From Marchantia polymorpha subsp. ruderalis (Eukaryota > Streptophyta > Marchantiopsida > Marchantiales > Marchantiaceae), in contig AP031352.1 of NCBI GenBank assembly GCA_037833965.1, positions 25,400,501-25,464,500 on the forward strand: a DNA stretch of 64,000 nucleotides. The letters run 5' to 3'. This document shows, one piece after another, positions 1-12,732 of this stretch (within the stretch, counting starts at the first letter, position 1; each line of letters starts with the position of its first letter). Under the pieces are notes generated by a model. The model was not told where the DNA came from. It saw nothing but the letters and a program-made list of their open reading frames with translations, and did no database searches. A program made the position numbers and the translations under genes.

Positions 1-49
1 TCGCTTTCGAACACCGAAACCTCGAAAAATTCGTGTGATTGGAGCTTAC

Positions 50-409
50 CCCCACAGTTCTCTACCCTTTGTGAAAAGGGCAGCTTCAAACGAGCTTCTT
101 TTCGAGGAGTAAATAGCAGTGGAAACTCGTCTCTCATGTCTACCTCCCAGGCACCAGGTGCACGACCATACTCTTTACTAGCGTAGGCATCACCTGTGTA
201 AGCCTCTACGTCTTCAGTTAAGTCTCTCTCCTCAATAAAGGTTTCCAAAGTTCCAACATAAGCATTACAGTCTTCAACCTTCTTGATGGGCCACTTGTGA
301 GCGGGATTCCTGTTCCAGCAACACTGACCATCAACATGCTCACAAAGCAGATTCCGAATTTCCTCCTCTTGAAGTCCCTGCACACTACACGGCGGCCAAG
401 GTCGAAACG
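50..409 (-). CDS. SSUH2-like protein, internal exon of a gene running off the left edge
   Basis: On the minus strand an open exon of about 119 codons is bounded by an acceptor (…ctaaag, at 410-411) and a consensus donor GTAAGC (44-49). The frame reads PPCSVQGLQEEEIRN, then CCWNRNPAHKWPIKKVEDCN, then YVGTLETFIEERDL, and ends near RVENCGG. The order (a W/C-rich N-terminal patch, a 'Y-x3-LETF-x-E-x-R' motif, then a P-x2-F segment leading to the first Cys of a Cys-Gly-rich region) matches my memory of the SSUH2/ssu-2 homologue family, whose molecular role is poorly known; the Cys-rich DnaJ-like part would lie beyond the window. Codon use is even and there are no stops. The family call is by recognition only, so moderate confidence; that it is a real exon is more certain. 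Confidence 0.5.
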
Positions 410-1129
410 CTTTAGATGAAAAGGCGTATCGTCAAAGATTGAGAACGATGATTATTGGTCCAGATTATCTGTGTGTTCATACGTTCACAGATACATAGAG
501 AGAGGAATTCGGGATATAACCAAAAAGTACATTGGCAATTCAAATTAGACAGGGTGGGAACGGAAGGAAGTCGAAGAGGTTAAATATGGATGACAAATGG
601 CACTTCATCCAGGAACAATGTGGTTGTTAGGAAATGCGGATTAAACTCTAGAGTATCGAGAAGTACCCGTCAATAGAAGAAGGCAGGTGTTCAGGAGATA
701 ATTGTCGATAATAACAGCAGGGACTATCACAAAAGCAGGGAATATGAAAACAGGAGTAATGTCAACGACAACTTGAATGCGAAAAGTAAGAGAACTTCGG
801 AAACAAAACGAAGGATCATTAATCGATATATATGAGGCTTCACAGATTAGGTCATGTATGTCACAATGGACACTGGTGTAGAGGGTGTGAGAACGTACGG
901 TGAGGAAGACAAGGGAAGATCGGGCAGATATTTGAACATAGACACGGAGGACCAGAGAATCAAATTGCTGAACATTTGAGTTTGTTGGAGGTACATTAAC
1001 GAGCAGTGTAAGCCAACCAACAACGTGCCCACACCATGTGGACAGCCCAGAGCAGCAAGTACCCGTGAGATTGCTTTTAAAGAAAGTGCACGGCACACTA
1101 CCCACAACTAACAGCTAATACACACATAC

Positions 1130-1890
1130 CTCTGCAGTTCTGCTGGAGTCAGGGCATCGAACACAGGTTTTACTGGTGGGATGCCTCCGTGGCCACCTAC
1201 ATGACAGACGACACATGTTAGTTCGAACTGCAATGCCTTCCCAACTGCACGGAAATAAGAAATAGCCTTACATCTCTAGGGCCCACATCGTCCTCACAAT
1301 GACCAGAGAGGTTCACAGACTCAAGATGAGCAAGCATTTCCCCAAAAGCGCCCCTTGCAATTCGGTTTCAGAAAATTTTGACCGACGTGACACTCGCACA
1401 TTTTAGGAGTCTGATCGCGTCGAGTTTCTCGAACGAAACAATGATCCATCTATTACACACGAGTATTTTGGAAGCCACTGCAGCACATGCTGTGTATACT
1501 TGCGGGCCGATTCCTGATTGCAGAATCCTCGCTTCGTTGTAGACCAGCGGGCCTGACTAGAAATGCCTCCTTCACTGTAGCGCGAGGACATGATTCGCAC
1601 ATCATTTCCAAAAATTTGACAAACTCGGCCAGCAAAATCTCACCTACAGTGACGTCGGCGGTGTTCTCCGGAGTAACGAGAGCGGCATACAAATAAGCAT
1701 GGTACGGGTCTTGGACTGCTGCCTGCCGAATCTCTTGGCCACTGGCTACGATGGGTCCATCACTAGCTGGGGGCACCACAAACTGAGCCCATGTCGCCCA
1801 TTGCTGGCTCTTCTTCTGTGACCATTCTTCTCTTCCATCCGTATCCGGATACAACACACCTGCAATTGCACAAAGTCCTGCTGAGCTCAT
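1130..1890 (-). CDS. Coding-like stretches, probably upstream exons of the same minus-strand gene; model unresolved
   Basis: Two pieces look coding. (1) An ORF from an ATG at 1890 to 1453 with balanced composition (starts MSSAGLCAIAGVLYPDTDGR, contains CESCPRATVKEAFLVRPAG). (2) A short exon about 1130-1244 reading GKALQFELTCVVCHVGGHGG then ending LTPAELQR at a consensus donor GTATGT (124-129 past 1000). Between them the frame changes more than once (a run FGEMLAHLESVNLSGHCEDD lies at about 1270-1345), and I could not join the pieces with introns of normal size. Either there are short exons I have missed or the region carries small indels. No family recognised; Cys pairs (CESC, CVVCH) hint at metal binding. 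It could belong to the SSUH2-like gene or to a separate one. Confidence 0.3.
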
Positions 1891-1965
1891 ATCGCCACTA
1901 CGACTACAGCATACGCATGAGCGAGACCGAGGGGTGACATTCTTCACCCAAAAAAAAAAACACAA

Positions 1966-3700
1966 AATTGACTTGCTTGCCTTGATGGGTGGAATCTTTA
2001 AGCAAAGGTTCTGTTTGCGACGATGTCATGCTGAAAAATTCCTGCCTGCCTTGCAAAAATGCCCTTCTATGTCTCGGAAGCTCGAGTCTCAGATATGCGT
2101 GATTGACAGAACTGAAGAAGCAGATCCACGAATCAAACTCGGAATCAAACTTCGCTCTCGAGACGGGTTCCAGTCCACAATCACCTGTAGTCACCACCAC
2201 GCCTTCACAGCCCCATTACCATTCCTCGCCTTCGGAGCAGCAGACACAGCAGACACAGCAGGCCACTAGTCCACGAGTCCACTGCGAGCCCACGAAGCAA
2301 GCCACACCTCACTCACCACACTGCGCTACGCTTCCCTCCATTCCATTCCATTCGGCTCCGCTCCTCGAAAGAGCGATGCCCCTCTCTCTCTCTCTTCCGT
2401 TCCCCTCTGAGCCCGCCCTGCCTTCTGTAGGGATCACGCTCCTCGCCCGGCTCCTCGGGTCCCTTGCTTCACTGCAGCCTCACGGCCTGCCCTGCCCCTC
2501 GCCCTCGGCCTGTCCGCCCTTTTACTTTACAGTACTTTGCTTCCCCTCCCCTCCCCTTGCCTTGCCTTCCGCGTCCGGTGGGGTCCAGTCCGCGACTGCT
2601 GCTCCTGCGGGGTTCATCATAGCATCGGCATTCGGGGGCGAACGGAGAATCCTACAGATTCCGTCCACCGGGCACGGATGGAGGAGCTCCTGGATCCCAG
2701 GAGGGCGGGGAGTGATTGCTGCCCGGCTGGCCGGCCAGTTGGCAGAGGGTGCGGCACGCCCACCTGGGATGCGGTTGACTCATCGACCGCAACCGCTGTG
2801 AGCCGAAGGGCGGGTTGGATGGATGGATGGAGGTTCGGGAAACCCTGCTGGACTAGCCCCTCCTGAGCCTGGCGCATCGCATCCATTTGACTGCTTTGAC
2901 TCGTCAGTCTTGTCCGCTGGGCTATGCCTCGCTCCCGTCGAGACATCTGTCGCGCTTGCCACTAAGGCCACGACATGTGGGACATCTCCGATTTCGTCCT
3001 CCTCCGCGTTCTTTGGTTCCGTGGAGGGACTCCCGGTCCCTTGATCGGGCCAACTGCGGAACCCGGCTTTCGTGCGACTGGAAAGTACGCGTGACCACTG
3101 GACGCTGCCCGCGTGCGCTCCCGAACGAGTCCCGTGTTCTCCACAAAGCTGGACGGACCCGACGGAGGGAGGGAGGGACGAGGCTCGTTCTTCGGTTGGC
3201 CCAGATGTGGGAACCGTGACACGACGGCGAAGCGGACGAGGATCCACGCCAGAGTTCCGACGCTTACCGGGAGGTACCTTGCTTCGGGAGCAAATATCTC
3301 CTACACGCTTGCCTCCGCGCAAGGGCTTCCCGACGAGAGGCGGTCACCGGCCACGCGGGCTCGGCTTTCTGGGCCTGCGAATGTGAGAACGCATTCACGT
3401 GCATCCGCAAATGATCATGCCAGATCCGGGACGACTAAAAATAGAGCACTAATGATGTGCAGCCGTGACTGTCTGTCCAAGGGCCTCCTTCGGTAATCAT
3501 TGCCATGGTGGCCTTTCCTGTGACTCGGCTCAGGTCGGGACTCGAAAGGCTGCCATCCTGATCTGCCGAGGACCCGGAATCAAGAGTCCCTCGTTTCCGG
3601 CACGAGACGAGCATGGCCCGTATGAGGAGCAGGCCTCTCTAAATACGGAAAATACAGAACTCAAGAGTACGATTGTCGCATTTTGTTTTTAGAAAGTTAC
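1966..3700. other. GC-rich stretch without a recognised gene
   Basis: GC-rich and CpG-rich from about 2200 to 3600, with long pyrimidine-rich runs at 2320-2560 and a short ATGG repeat at 2817-2833. It contains several overlapping ORFs on both strands, all of low-complexity Pro/Ser/Arg composition, which is what GC-rich noncoding DNA yields. It lies directly upstream of the minus-strand coding-like region, so it may be its promoter/CpG island; that is inference. Confidence 0.4.
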
Positions 3701-3708
3701 CTATTTGT

Positions 3709-4131
3709 TATCTAGGTGGTTTTACTAGAGACACTAACGGAATCATTCAATTAAAACTTTGGAATGAAGGTTTGTGACCATTTTTTTTTTTTATCTAGGT
3801 GGCTTTACAAGAGAAACGCTCAACAAAAACTTTGTGGTGTCGAAGTGTGACAATGCCTTCGTTGGTCTAGGTGGCTTTACAAGAGAAACTAACGGACACA
3901 CTCAACTAAAACTTTGTGGCGACGGTTTTTGACAACGTCTTAGTTTATCTAGATGTCTTTCCTAGAAACACTCAACTAAAAATTTGTGGTGACAGTTTGT
4001 GACAATGTCTTCGTTGATCTAGACGTCTTTCCTACAAACACTCAACTAAAACTTGGTGGTGACGGTTTGTGACAATGTCTTCGTTGATCTAGATGTCTTT
4101 CCTAGAAAACTAACGGAGTACTTTGCGGTGA
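3709..4131. repeat. Tandem repeat, about six 70-80 bp units
   Basis: Six imperfect units begin near 3709, 3790, 3863, 3943, 4014 and 4084. Each starts with a form of TATCTAG(G/A)TG(G/T)CTTT, runs through ACTCAACTAAAACTTTGTGG and ends TGTGACAATGTCTTCGT. The last unit is truncated. Units 4 and 5 are the closest pair. No coding potential. Confidence 0.85.
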
Positions 4132-5996
4132 CAAATGATGAGTTCAACCAAGCAAGTTCTAATTTTTTGATTCCTTGCTTACCTCAGGAACTTGTAGTTT
4201 TGAAAACACAATAAAAAGTTGTTTAACTAGTTTTAAAATATCAAGATCGTCTTAAAATTTTCTTGGGAACGAAAGGACATGGGTAAAAAAGTGAAAGTCA
4301 ACAAACAACTTCTGATTTTTGTGTCCTGAGAACGTTATGAAGTCAATGTTCTCGGTTCACAAAAATCTATTGACTAAACAGTATGATTCCAGGTAGTAAG
4401 AAAAGATGTACTCAACTCATGGAATTTTTGGGAGAATTAGCTTGCCCATTCGTTATCTGTGTAAAGTGATTTATCAAAACTAAAATGGGAAAATTATATT
4501 CAAAAGAAAAAAAACACCATTTGTCCATCGAAGTTGTATTACATTGCCGTCAAATTTAGCCGAAAAAGTGAAATTTTAAATCAAGATTCGACAGAAAACT
4601 GTCAAATTCTTCATATTCCATGAATTGAGAATTATCCTTATTTTGTTGAGATACGGAATGATGAGAAAGCCCTGTCGACCGCGGGAGGACCGCGTCGGTG
4701 GAGTAGATGATTGTGCGGCAGATCGAAGACCCGGGCGCTCCACCGTAAACCTCTGAGCTCGAGCGTCCGGCCGGGCGGTCGACGTGTCGCGGCAGCGGTG
4801 AAATGCGATGACACGAAGGACCGTCCGTCCGTAAGGACGGAAGCTGCCCCGCGACCTTCAGATATTTGCCGACCGTCTGTCTCGACATCTCGGCAGCCCC
4901 GACGACAGCGACTCTCGTCGACGATCGAAATCCAGGGGCGCATTGGTCGCACTTATTTCATGACAAGGGATTGATCGACCCAATGGCCTTCGGACAGACC
5001 CGAACAAAATCTGTGGACTCGCCAGGGAACATTCGCTTTCATCCGTCAGTCTTTTGAGCGCAAGGCGGAAGCACTCGAGCAGACGCCTGTCGAGGAATCA
5101 GTCGGACGACTCGGAATGAGGTCGCCAACAGAAGGACGTCGGAAACAGCTGAAAAGGTGACGAATCGAAATTCGATTCCATTCATTCCGCGAGCGTATCA
5201 GAATGTTGAAAGTTTTGTTTTCATCGCAGTGTAATTCCCGAAGAGGAGAGGGATGCAGACATGAGGGCCCCTGATTCCTTCCTTACCTGAAGGAGCGTCG
5301 CTCCTCTGAGGGACGTGGAGCGACGCTCGAGCTCGGACAGCTCACCAGTGCGAGTGAGTTGGATCGAAGATCCTGAGAGCAGCGTTTGCATCCCGTTCCT
5401 CCTCGGGAATTGAATTGTGATGGAACGGTGGACCGATGAAGATTCTTCGAGCCCGAGGTGGACAGAGTGCACTTTCCCGTCTCGATCGAGCACAGCAATC
5501 CATGACTCGATCGATCGATAGAGCGAGCGAGCGAGCAATACAATATAGAAAAGGTATTCGGTGATGGCAAGGCCTCCCGACAGACCAGCTCGATCCTGCC
5601 CCACTCGCCGATTGGATGGCGATGGAACACAATCTAAGAGCGAATCAGAAGCAGTCACAAGCGAGCGTCACTTGCCTCCCACCTACTCCTGCTGAACGGC
5701 ATCTGATCGTCGGCCGCCACGGCCGCCCATCAGTGTGAGTCACCGTTCGGTTCGAAGGTCGACGTGCGGTCCAAGAGCTTCGCGCTATCGAGAGGCTCAA
5801 ACTCCATTCGCTTAAGCGGCCACATGATAGGCAGGCAGGCGATCCAGAGGAATCGCACTAGCTCTGGCACCTCGGGAAAAACAATTGCCCAAACACTTGC
5901 ACCGATTTGTCACTGCTACCAATAGCCAATCCCGCCATGGGCAGCGGCCACCGCCAGTACGAGCTACACATCCCTTCTCTACTCCCTTCTGGGCAC
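4132..5996. other. No recognised gene
   Basis: AT-rich to about 4640, then GC-rich to about 5900. ORFs present overlap on several frames and show no family motif. A short (GAGC)n-like run lies at 5520-5535. Nothing further supported. Confidence 0.4.
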
Positions 5997-7672
5997 TATC
6001 CCATCGCTCTGCATACTCGCATGTGCTGAGGTTAAATGAGGACCTCTAGATTTTGCGCATCTCCTGAATGTGCTCGTAACACTTTCAGCAATGCTCTTCA
6101 CGTATGCCTCTGCTGAGACTCATTCGCATGGATGGAACGACGGCATTGGATTTACACCCCCTTACCGCACAAATGAAATGATCCTCGAATCAGAGTTTTG
6201 GTTGCACCTTCGGCGGTCCTTGAAGTTCAGAAGGTGATGAAGATTCTCGTCGAGTACAGTCTGTAAACATCAAATGTCATCAGAAAATGTGGATTGTCGT
6301 CGGCACACAAAACCGTCTCCATCCAAGTACCTCAGTGCCGTGTGGATGGAACATGAATCAGGAGTAGTCTGACGAACGTGATGCAATACTGGAGACGAGG
6401 CGATCATTTGCCATTTCGTGGTGGTGTACTAGACCGACGTATCTCCTCATGTCATACCTTGCTTTTTGAAAGGAGGCGGTCATTACAACTGCATGAGGTG
6501 CATCACCAGTACAGTACGAGGCAAGCGTTGCTGCGAAAGCCTGTGGCTGCAGCGCCCGAAGAAGGATTACAATTGCAACCATCAATCATCCTGACTACAC
6601 CGTACTCAAGACTGCATTGCATCGCTTGTTGTGATCATGAGCTTCACGAATGGATGGGTCGGAGGAGAAGGGAGAACTCTTCGTAAACTATGTGGCAACA
6701 TTCCGAAACTAGAAGCTAGAATGTGGTGCCCTGTTCGATTGTGCTTCGTTGAGATTACCTTTCATGAGGGACGCCTCACCCTCGTCTCGATACGGACTGG
6801 TCATCCTGAAAATTCTTCAGGATGACCACTCCACTCAAATCAAATCTCGTCCTCTCCTTTGCACCGATTCTTCTGTTTCTCACATTTGCATCACAGTTGA
6901 AGATTTTCCTCCGTATTGAGGAGGACTTTCTTCTCTTTCGCCACAACGCAGTCCGATGAGATTTATGCTGCAGTGGAGTTTTATATTCCCAGCACGTGTC
7001 CACAACGCTCCACTCGATGGGTTCAGGCTGAGGACATTCGTCTTCGACTGACGCGCGTTGTTTATGCCTTCCCACCTTCCACCTCGATGTCCTGGTATTC
7101 GGATTCAAAACCATGTCTGTCATTGCCAAGATCTTGAACTTGATATTCTGACTCGTTATGTTCCGGAGATTTTCTCCGTTGCACACTAATGTACTTAGAT
7201 GTTCTGATTTTGACTTTTCACCTTTCACGGTCTCTCATGGCATCACAAGCGCTTACAGGGGAGCCCGTCTGTCGCTTTCATACAGATGTAGTTTCATCAT
7301 ACAGCTTCGAAACTCCAACCTCGATGCAGCAGATCTGTTCACTCTCCAGAACACGAAAGTAATTCGAAATCTCGATCCAGGTCTGAATTCCTTCGAGACC
7401 ACAAGCATGTAAAGCACTACTCCATGGAGTGGACATTAAAGGCTGGCAGAATTTGTCAAAGCTGGAGCATGATAATTGCCTTAAAGGAAGACGTCCAGAG
7501 ACAGTTGTCCACCCCAGCAAAGAGGCCTCCCCCTAAGAGAACTCATCACTACAACATATTGCAGATTCAATCATGTAAATCATTATCATCTAAAAAAATG
7601 TATGATGTTGGTCATATTTATGCTTCATTTTCTGTCTCAATTGAATTTCCAAGATTACTGCTATGACATTCT
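5997..7672 (+). repeat. Block R1, repeated in direct orientation at the right edge of the window (R2)
   Basis: From TATCCCATCGCTCTGCATAC at 5997 to 7532 the sequence matches 61828-63060 with few substitutions, and 7599-7672 matches 63931-64000, which runs off the window. R1 holds about 250 bp (roughly 6694-6946) and about 60 bp (near 7290-7350) that R2 lacks; R2 holds about 870 bp (63061-63930) where R1 has 66 bp. Conserved minus-strand ORFs (about 6776-7228 in R1, 62518-62826 in R2) share EDECPQPEPIEWSVVDTC, but I recognise no family, and plus-strand ORFs overlap them. Confidence 0.85.
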
Positions 7673-8867
7673 TTTATCTTTAACCCAAAAAAAAAATCGT
7701 TCTAAAAGTAGACGCCATGTGAGGCTGAATATAGTTAATTACTAATTTAATATTTATAAAAAATATTCCTAATTCACTCAATATTTTTTTCTAAGTAACT
7801 AAATATTTTTAACTGAATTTTCAATTGAGATAATACTGAATTTTTATATTCAATAGTATAATTTTAATTAACAATAGGTCATACGTATAATTTTAAAATT
7901 CATATAATTTTGCAAATGGAAACTTAAATTAGCGAAACTCATGAGAAGAACTCACAAATTTATTTCATTTTCTTTGAATTTATAGAAGATATGTAGTGAG
8001 AACTGTTAAATAGATTTTAAACAATCATAATTTTCTTAAAAAGAACTTAAACTTTTCCTTTTCTTCAAAACTTTGTATTTATTTACTCACTTACTTATCT
8101 TATATTTATACCCATGAATCCATTGGATTTAAAACTAGAAATTTGAAGCTCTCTACACTGAAAATTCCATGTTATAGTGCTCTGAATATGCTTTTTTGTG
8201 TTGAAATTACTCGGAATCTCTTAACTACTTCATGTACAATATTTTGTTAAAATCCAAAGTTTGGAAACTAACACATAAACATAAAAAAAGTATGTTTTGA
8301 GTTGTTTTCAAGCCATGAACTATAATATATAAAAGATTGTTAAAACGAGGATTTAGGTTAAAGACCTCAAGTTTAATATAAATTAATCTTCTCTCACTTT
8401 GTATGTTGATAGCAAGGTTTTGTTTAGTGGTGATTTTTAATTAAATCAGTCCAAATTTTAGCGATTATTATGGTGGCACTCGGCCGCCGCAAGTTGGTTT
8501 TTCAAATACAATGTTTTTCACGTAGTAGTGGCAGCAAAATTAAATCAGCCAAAGGCTGCCGCCATTATGGCGATAGCAAAATTAAGTGTAGCCGCAGGCT
8601 ACTGCCACAACCGTTACATGGCAGTTACAGCCGGATGTGGCGCATCCTTTTGATTTCCTTGTCCACTCTAATCATGTTACGGCCGGATGTCCGCATCCTT
8701 TTGATCTTGCGACATTTTGATTCCCTCGTCCACCCGAATCATACTCTGATACGTCTTGCAGCTCGAGAAAAAGTTCATCAAAAAACCAAGAATAAAAGAA
8801 AGAATGTGGATGTGGTCCTGCAACCTCCGGGCTGACTCTCACTCAAGTTTATCTCAGATGGCTTTTT
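7673..8867. other. AT-rich stretch without a gene; short internal duplication
   Basis: 7680-8460 is strongly AT-rich with no long ORF. At 8470-8600 there are short GC palindrome-like runs (AGCCAAAGGCT, AGCCGCAGGCT). At about 8630-8760 a segment of about 55 bp (GCCGGATGTGGCGCATCC … then a GTCCAC stretch) occurs twice in imperfect tandem. Confidence 0.4.
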
Positions 8868-9599
8868 TGTAACCCATCATGGTTCTAGAACACTATGATA
8901 TCTCATCATACTCATAGCCCAAAGACACTCACACAATTTCAATGTATCATTCCAACTCACACAGTCATCACCACTCCAAGGTACTAAAAATCGTCACTCC
9001 TTCATATATGAAACAAGTCTTTACATATAAACTCTCCAAACTTGCTTGAGAGGCGTTACTCTACCTTTCTATTTATACTACTTGAGAAGTTACCATAGTA
9101 ACATATAGTAATGTCTCCTAACTCACTTATACCTAGATAAGTTTGACTAACCCGATATATGTGACAACATGCCATTGACCTATCTAAACCTTCTAGAAGT
9201 TTCCGGAATCCTAGGTTGAGGTGGCGACATGCCATTTGAATCTTTAAAACTTCTAAAAGCTTCCTAGCCACTAAGTCAACATTAGACTTAATCTAGCCAA
9301 TCATCTTTCATACATTTAGTCAAACCAATCAAATCCAAGCTTATTGTCAAATATCTAATCCTTTGAAATCTAGGCTTTTGAAAAAGACAAAATAGAAGTG
9401 CTCACTACATTCTTCTATAACTCCGCTAATTATTCCGCCAACTATAGACATTATAGCTAAACTTCGTCATTACTAGATAAACTTAGTTATAACTAACTAA
9501 TTTAGTCATAACTAGCTAGACTTAGCTATATCTTGGCCAATCATCATTAACCACTTGAACTCTTCTACGACTTAGTACACATGTGCAACATCCAATCTC
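8868..9599. mobile_element. Putative LTR of an old retroelement (E0); its end recurs at 36620
   Basis: The last 138 bp (9462-9599: CTTCGTCATTACTAGATAAA … ACACATGTGCAACATCC) match 36620-36757 in the same orientation with about 10-15% substitutions, and both copies end CATCCRATCTCRCA. The right copy is cut exactly where family-E element E2 begins. I infer that this is an LTR and that it starts near TGTAACCCATCATGG at 8868; I see no target duplication or primer site, so the left boundary is a guess. Confidence 0.35.
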
Positions 9600-10192
9600 G
9601 CAGTCTTGTTGGGCTTGCAACAGAGAAAACGAGCGTGGTCACGATGAGAGTTGCTGTGTCGATGATCAGAAGTGATCGTCATATCAAAAGTGCAGGTGAT
9701 CAGAAGCGTGGGCGTCAAAAAGGCCTTGCGAGTCATCATCATCATAGCAGGATGGACTCTTTGCTTCTAATAGCAATCCTGGTGACAGAGTCTATCACTA
9801 TTGCATTCATTCACTTCGAGAAGTGCATTGCCTATGAGTCATTGACAACTTCGTGGGAATCAAATCTCATCCTTTGCCCTGAAACATGGCGGTTTAATCT
9901 TTTGAAATAACAACTTTGTGATGAAAGAAGAGACGCTGTGTGTTTTCCTGCCATGAGAGGACTTGAAGTGCAATACCTCAAGCCATTTGACAAGGATAAT
10001 CACACGTGAGAGGTCTATCATGCATTGCTTGCGATCATAAACAAACCATAAACAAATCGTAGCCAGGGATCAATCGATGGGATTTTGTAGGGCAGGCAAG
10101 CGTGGTCATCTTCCATCTCTTGCGGCCGAGACCACTAATTGCTGTCGAGAGCAGAATCCATAGATGGCTTGCGACCAAAAAGAGTAGGAGGA
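9600..10192. other. No recognised gene
   Basis: Interval between the putative E0 LTR and the chromovirus LTR. One plus-strand ORF (9581-9910) has no recognisable domain. Possibly internal sequence of E0 or of the truncated chromovirus's flank. Confidence 0.3.
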
Positions 10193-10600
10193 TGTAACAC
10201 TAGGGTTTAGAAAGAAGCTCACTCGAAGATAGAAACGTAAACTCTGAAGATGAGAGATACCAACAATGGTTCTCCTCTCCATTATATAGCTCTCACCAAC
10301 AAGTACAAGGAGATAAGATCTAATCCCCACCATCCATCCCACTCCTAGTGGATGGATGACGTGGCGGATAACCCTAACAAGCACACGGATCGTTGACGTG
10401 GCGCACCCAACTAACACACTCAATCTTTACCTACAGGCACACGGATTGCTGACATGGCACTGTCAACTAACACATCCACTCTATACCTACCAAGTGCGCG
10501 GATCGCTGATGTGGCAGCTATGACTAGTGCACACTAAAGTATCTACATCAATATTTAGAGTAACCTCTACTTTAGTTCTAATTAACTAAAGATGGTTACA
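10193..10600 (-). mobile_element. LTR of a truncated chromovirus (Ty3/gypsy), 3' copy
   Basis: On the minus strand the segment runs from TGTAACCATCTTTAG to CTAGTGTTACA, with terminal TGTAAC/GTTACA inverted repeats, 408 bp. It directly follows a polypurine tract and the chromodomain end of an integrase. A TATATAAT promoter-like box on the minus strand lies at 10281-10288. The 5' LTR is not in the window. Confidence 0.75.
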
Positions 10601-10617
10601 AACCTCCCTCCTTTTAA
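10601..10617 (-). promoter_or_regulatory. Polypurine tract of the truncated chromovirus
   Basis: On the minus strand CTTAAAAGGAGGGAGGTT lies directly before the LTR start, the usual site for priming plus-strand DNA synthesis in LTR retroelements. Confidence 0.7.
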
Positions 10618-10845
10618 GATGCAACGTCCTCATTGCACATACGTTTAAATTCATGAAGTATCAAAGGTGCATTTGCTAAATTTTTAGCTGGTTCCCAAGT
10701 TGATTTATACCATGCATAGCCTTTCCATTGAATCAAATACTCTACTTTGGGATATTTATGACCTCGAATACGTTTCTTGAGTATCTTTTCTACCTCAAAC
10801 TCCTCATGATCTGCTATCAAGGTTGGAAGAGTAAGTGGTGCTGGT
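10614..10845 (-). pseudogene. Chromodomain: C-terminal remnant of a chromovirus integrase
   Basis: The frame reads [20 protein letters not shown] then [20 protein letters not shown] and ends with a short helix (LHEFKR) before the stop. This is a canonical chromodomain: an E-x-EVEKIL first strand, the Y-LIQWKGY strand, and W-x-STWEP with the third aromatic. In chromoviruses it caps integrase and binds methylated histone tails. All upstream pol is missing; at about 10845 the sequence switches to the 3' region of E2, so the predicted ORF (to 10880) starts in foreign DNA. The neighbouring polypurine tract and LTR confirm the assignment. Confidence 0.85.
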
Positions 10846-12694
10846 TGCACTCGGAGGACGCACAGTGCAGCGTAGTTCACTCAACACACACACATGAAAC
10901 TGTAGAAACACAACTCAGAGGTCGGTTAGGACCTCTACTTAAGATTTCAGGGGGAAAGTTTCTCACCAGTACATTTAGGGGCTCTGCAGGTTGTGACTCC
11001 CAACTCGGCTTTTACAACCATTCCACTAGTTTCTGCTAGCAGAGGGCATCCGGTTTGGACCTCCTACTTCGGATGCGGTATCTTCGTCAAACCGAAGTCA
11101 CTCACACGCGGTGAACAACACACTCAACTCACAAAACGCGTAGAGAATACAGGTCCGAACTGAGAAACTCAACTGAGAAAAGATCCAGTGGCACACCATA
11201 ACAGTCTATTGACGAGTTTGAATTCTCAGGAACTAGTCATTCCCAGAAATACTACAGAGGTTTGCCCCGAGGGCGCCTTCTGCAACGTAACCTGAATTAC
11301 AACCAAGGCTTACTCGAAGTAAAAAAACTTCACTTTGGCATTCAGGGTAAACATCTTGAAGGAGTACAATCAGGAACAATCACCCGAAGGTGTAGGGACG
11401 AACTGTTCAAGTATCTAACCAGTTACTAGCTCTGAGCATTCAGCAATCACCCGCAGGTGTAGATCCAAACTGCTCAAGTATCTAACCAGTACACTGGCTC
11501 TTAACATTCGGCCGAAGGCCTTCAGCTACAAAATGCGGTATCTTCGTCAAGCTGTAGCTCCTCTTGCGCGGTGACCGAACTAAGGACACAAACACGCTGT
11601 GGTACCCCACTTTTGGTATTTTTGAGGAAATTAAAACATTTTTGGAAAACTGTACCGCGGCAGCAGTGTAAATAGCCTTCGGTGCATCAAAACAGAGTGA
11701 AATTGGAAGATCGCAGAGATTCTCGAGAGAACTCGTAGAATCCAGGAGTGGGGTGCAACGTCGGGGACGGGCACTGTAATAACCCACCAAAGGCTAAAAC
11801 TGCAGTATGGTGGTAAAAAGATCGAACCCACAGGGACAGAGGCAACACACAGAGTAAAAGTGTCACGTTTAACAGACTTTTGTAGAGTTTGAATTCTAGG
11901 CGACTGTCACTCCCAGAAATACTGCAGTGCTCGACTCGGAGGCTCGACTCGGAGGAGGATCTCGACTCGGAGGATGCTCGGAGGATGCACAGTACAGCGT
12001 AGTCACTCAACACACACACACACACACACCTGAAACTGGCAAAAGCACAACTCGGAGGTCGGTCAGGACCTCCGCTTCGGATTTCAGGAGGAAAGTGTCT
12101 CAAAAGTTCACTTAGAGGTTCTGCAGGTAGTGACTCCCACTCCGGCTTTTACTGCCCTTCCGCCAGGAACTAGCGTAGGGTACCCGGACTGGACTTCCCA
12201 CTTCGGAACGAAGCCTCTTCATACGCCGTGGACGTCACCCTCGACTCTCACACCAAACGCAGGGAGTGCAGACCCGACTGAGAACTTAACTGAGACACGA
12301 TCCAGTAACACACACACAACCTGAATTGCAAACCAAGGCTTACACAAAGTAATAAAACTTCACATTGGCATTCAGGGGAAACTTCCCGTAGGAGTACAAT
12401 CAGGATATGTCACTCGAAGGAGTAAGGGGGAACTGTTCAAGTATCTAACTCGCAGCCGGCTCTGAGCATCAGAAATCACCCGCAGGTGCAGATCCGCACT
12501 ACTCAAGTCTCTAACCGGGTACTAGCTCTGAACATTCAGCCGAAGGCCTTCAACTACAACATACGGTAACTTCGCTATGCTGCAACTTCTCTACGTGGTG
12601 CCAGGACCAAAATGCACAAACACGCCAAGAAAGTGAGTTCCTGATCTGCACTTCCGAAACTGGAAGAGACCCAAGGCAAAACGCCTTGATCTAC

Positions 12695-12700
12695 TTTATA
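12695..12700 (-). promoter_or_regulatory. TATA box near the 3' end of E1
   Basis: TATAAA in the context GGTATAAAGTAG, 926 bp from the element's 3' end. The same box sits at the same relative place in E2 (17466-17471), E3 (33270-33275), E5 (49448-49453) and E6 (45372-45377), each followed by a CAAGGCGT-like or CCAGGCGT-like stretch. Confidence 0.6.
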
Positions 12701-12732
12701 CCCTCAAAGGTCCTAACTAACACTACGCTATC

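Noticed and set aside
1477..1500. Possible intron joining two coding-like frames in phase
   Set aside because: The GT…AG interval is only about 22 bp, too short for a plant spliceosomal intron.
2103..2801. Plus-strand ORF of 232 codons
   Set aside because: Low-complexity Ser/Pro-rich product in a GC-rich, pyrimidine-rich stretch, with competing ORFs in other frames and no motif.
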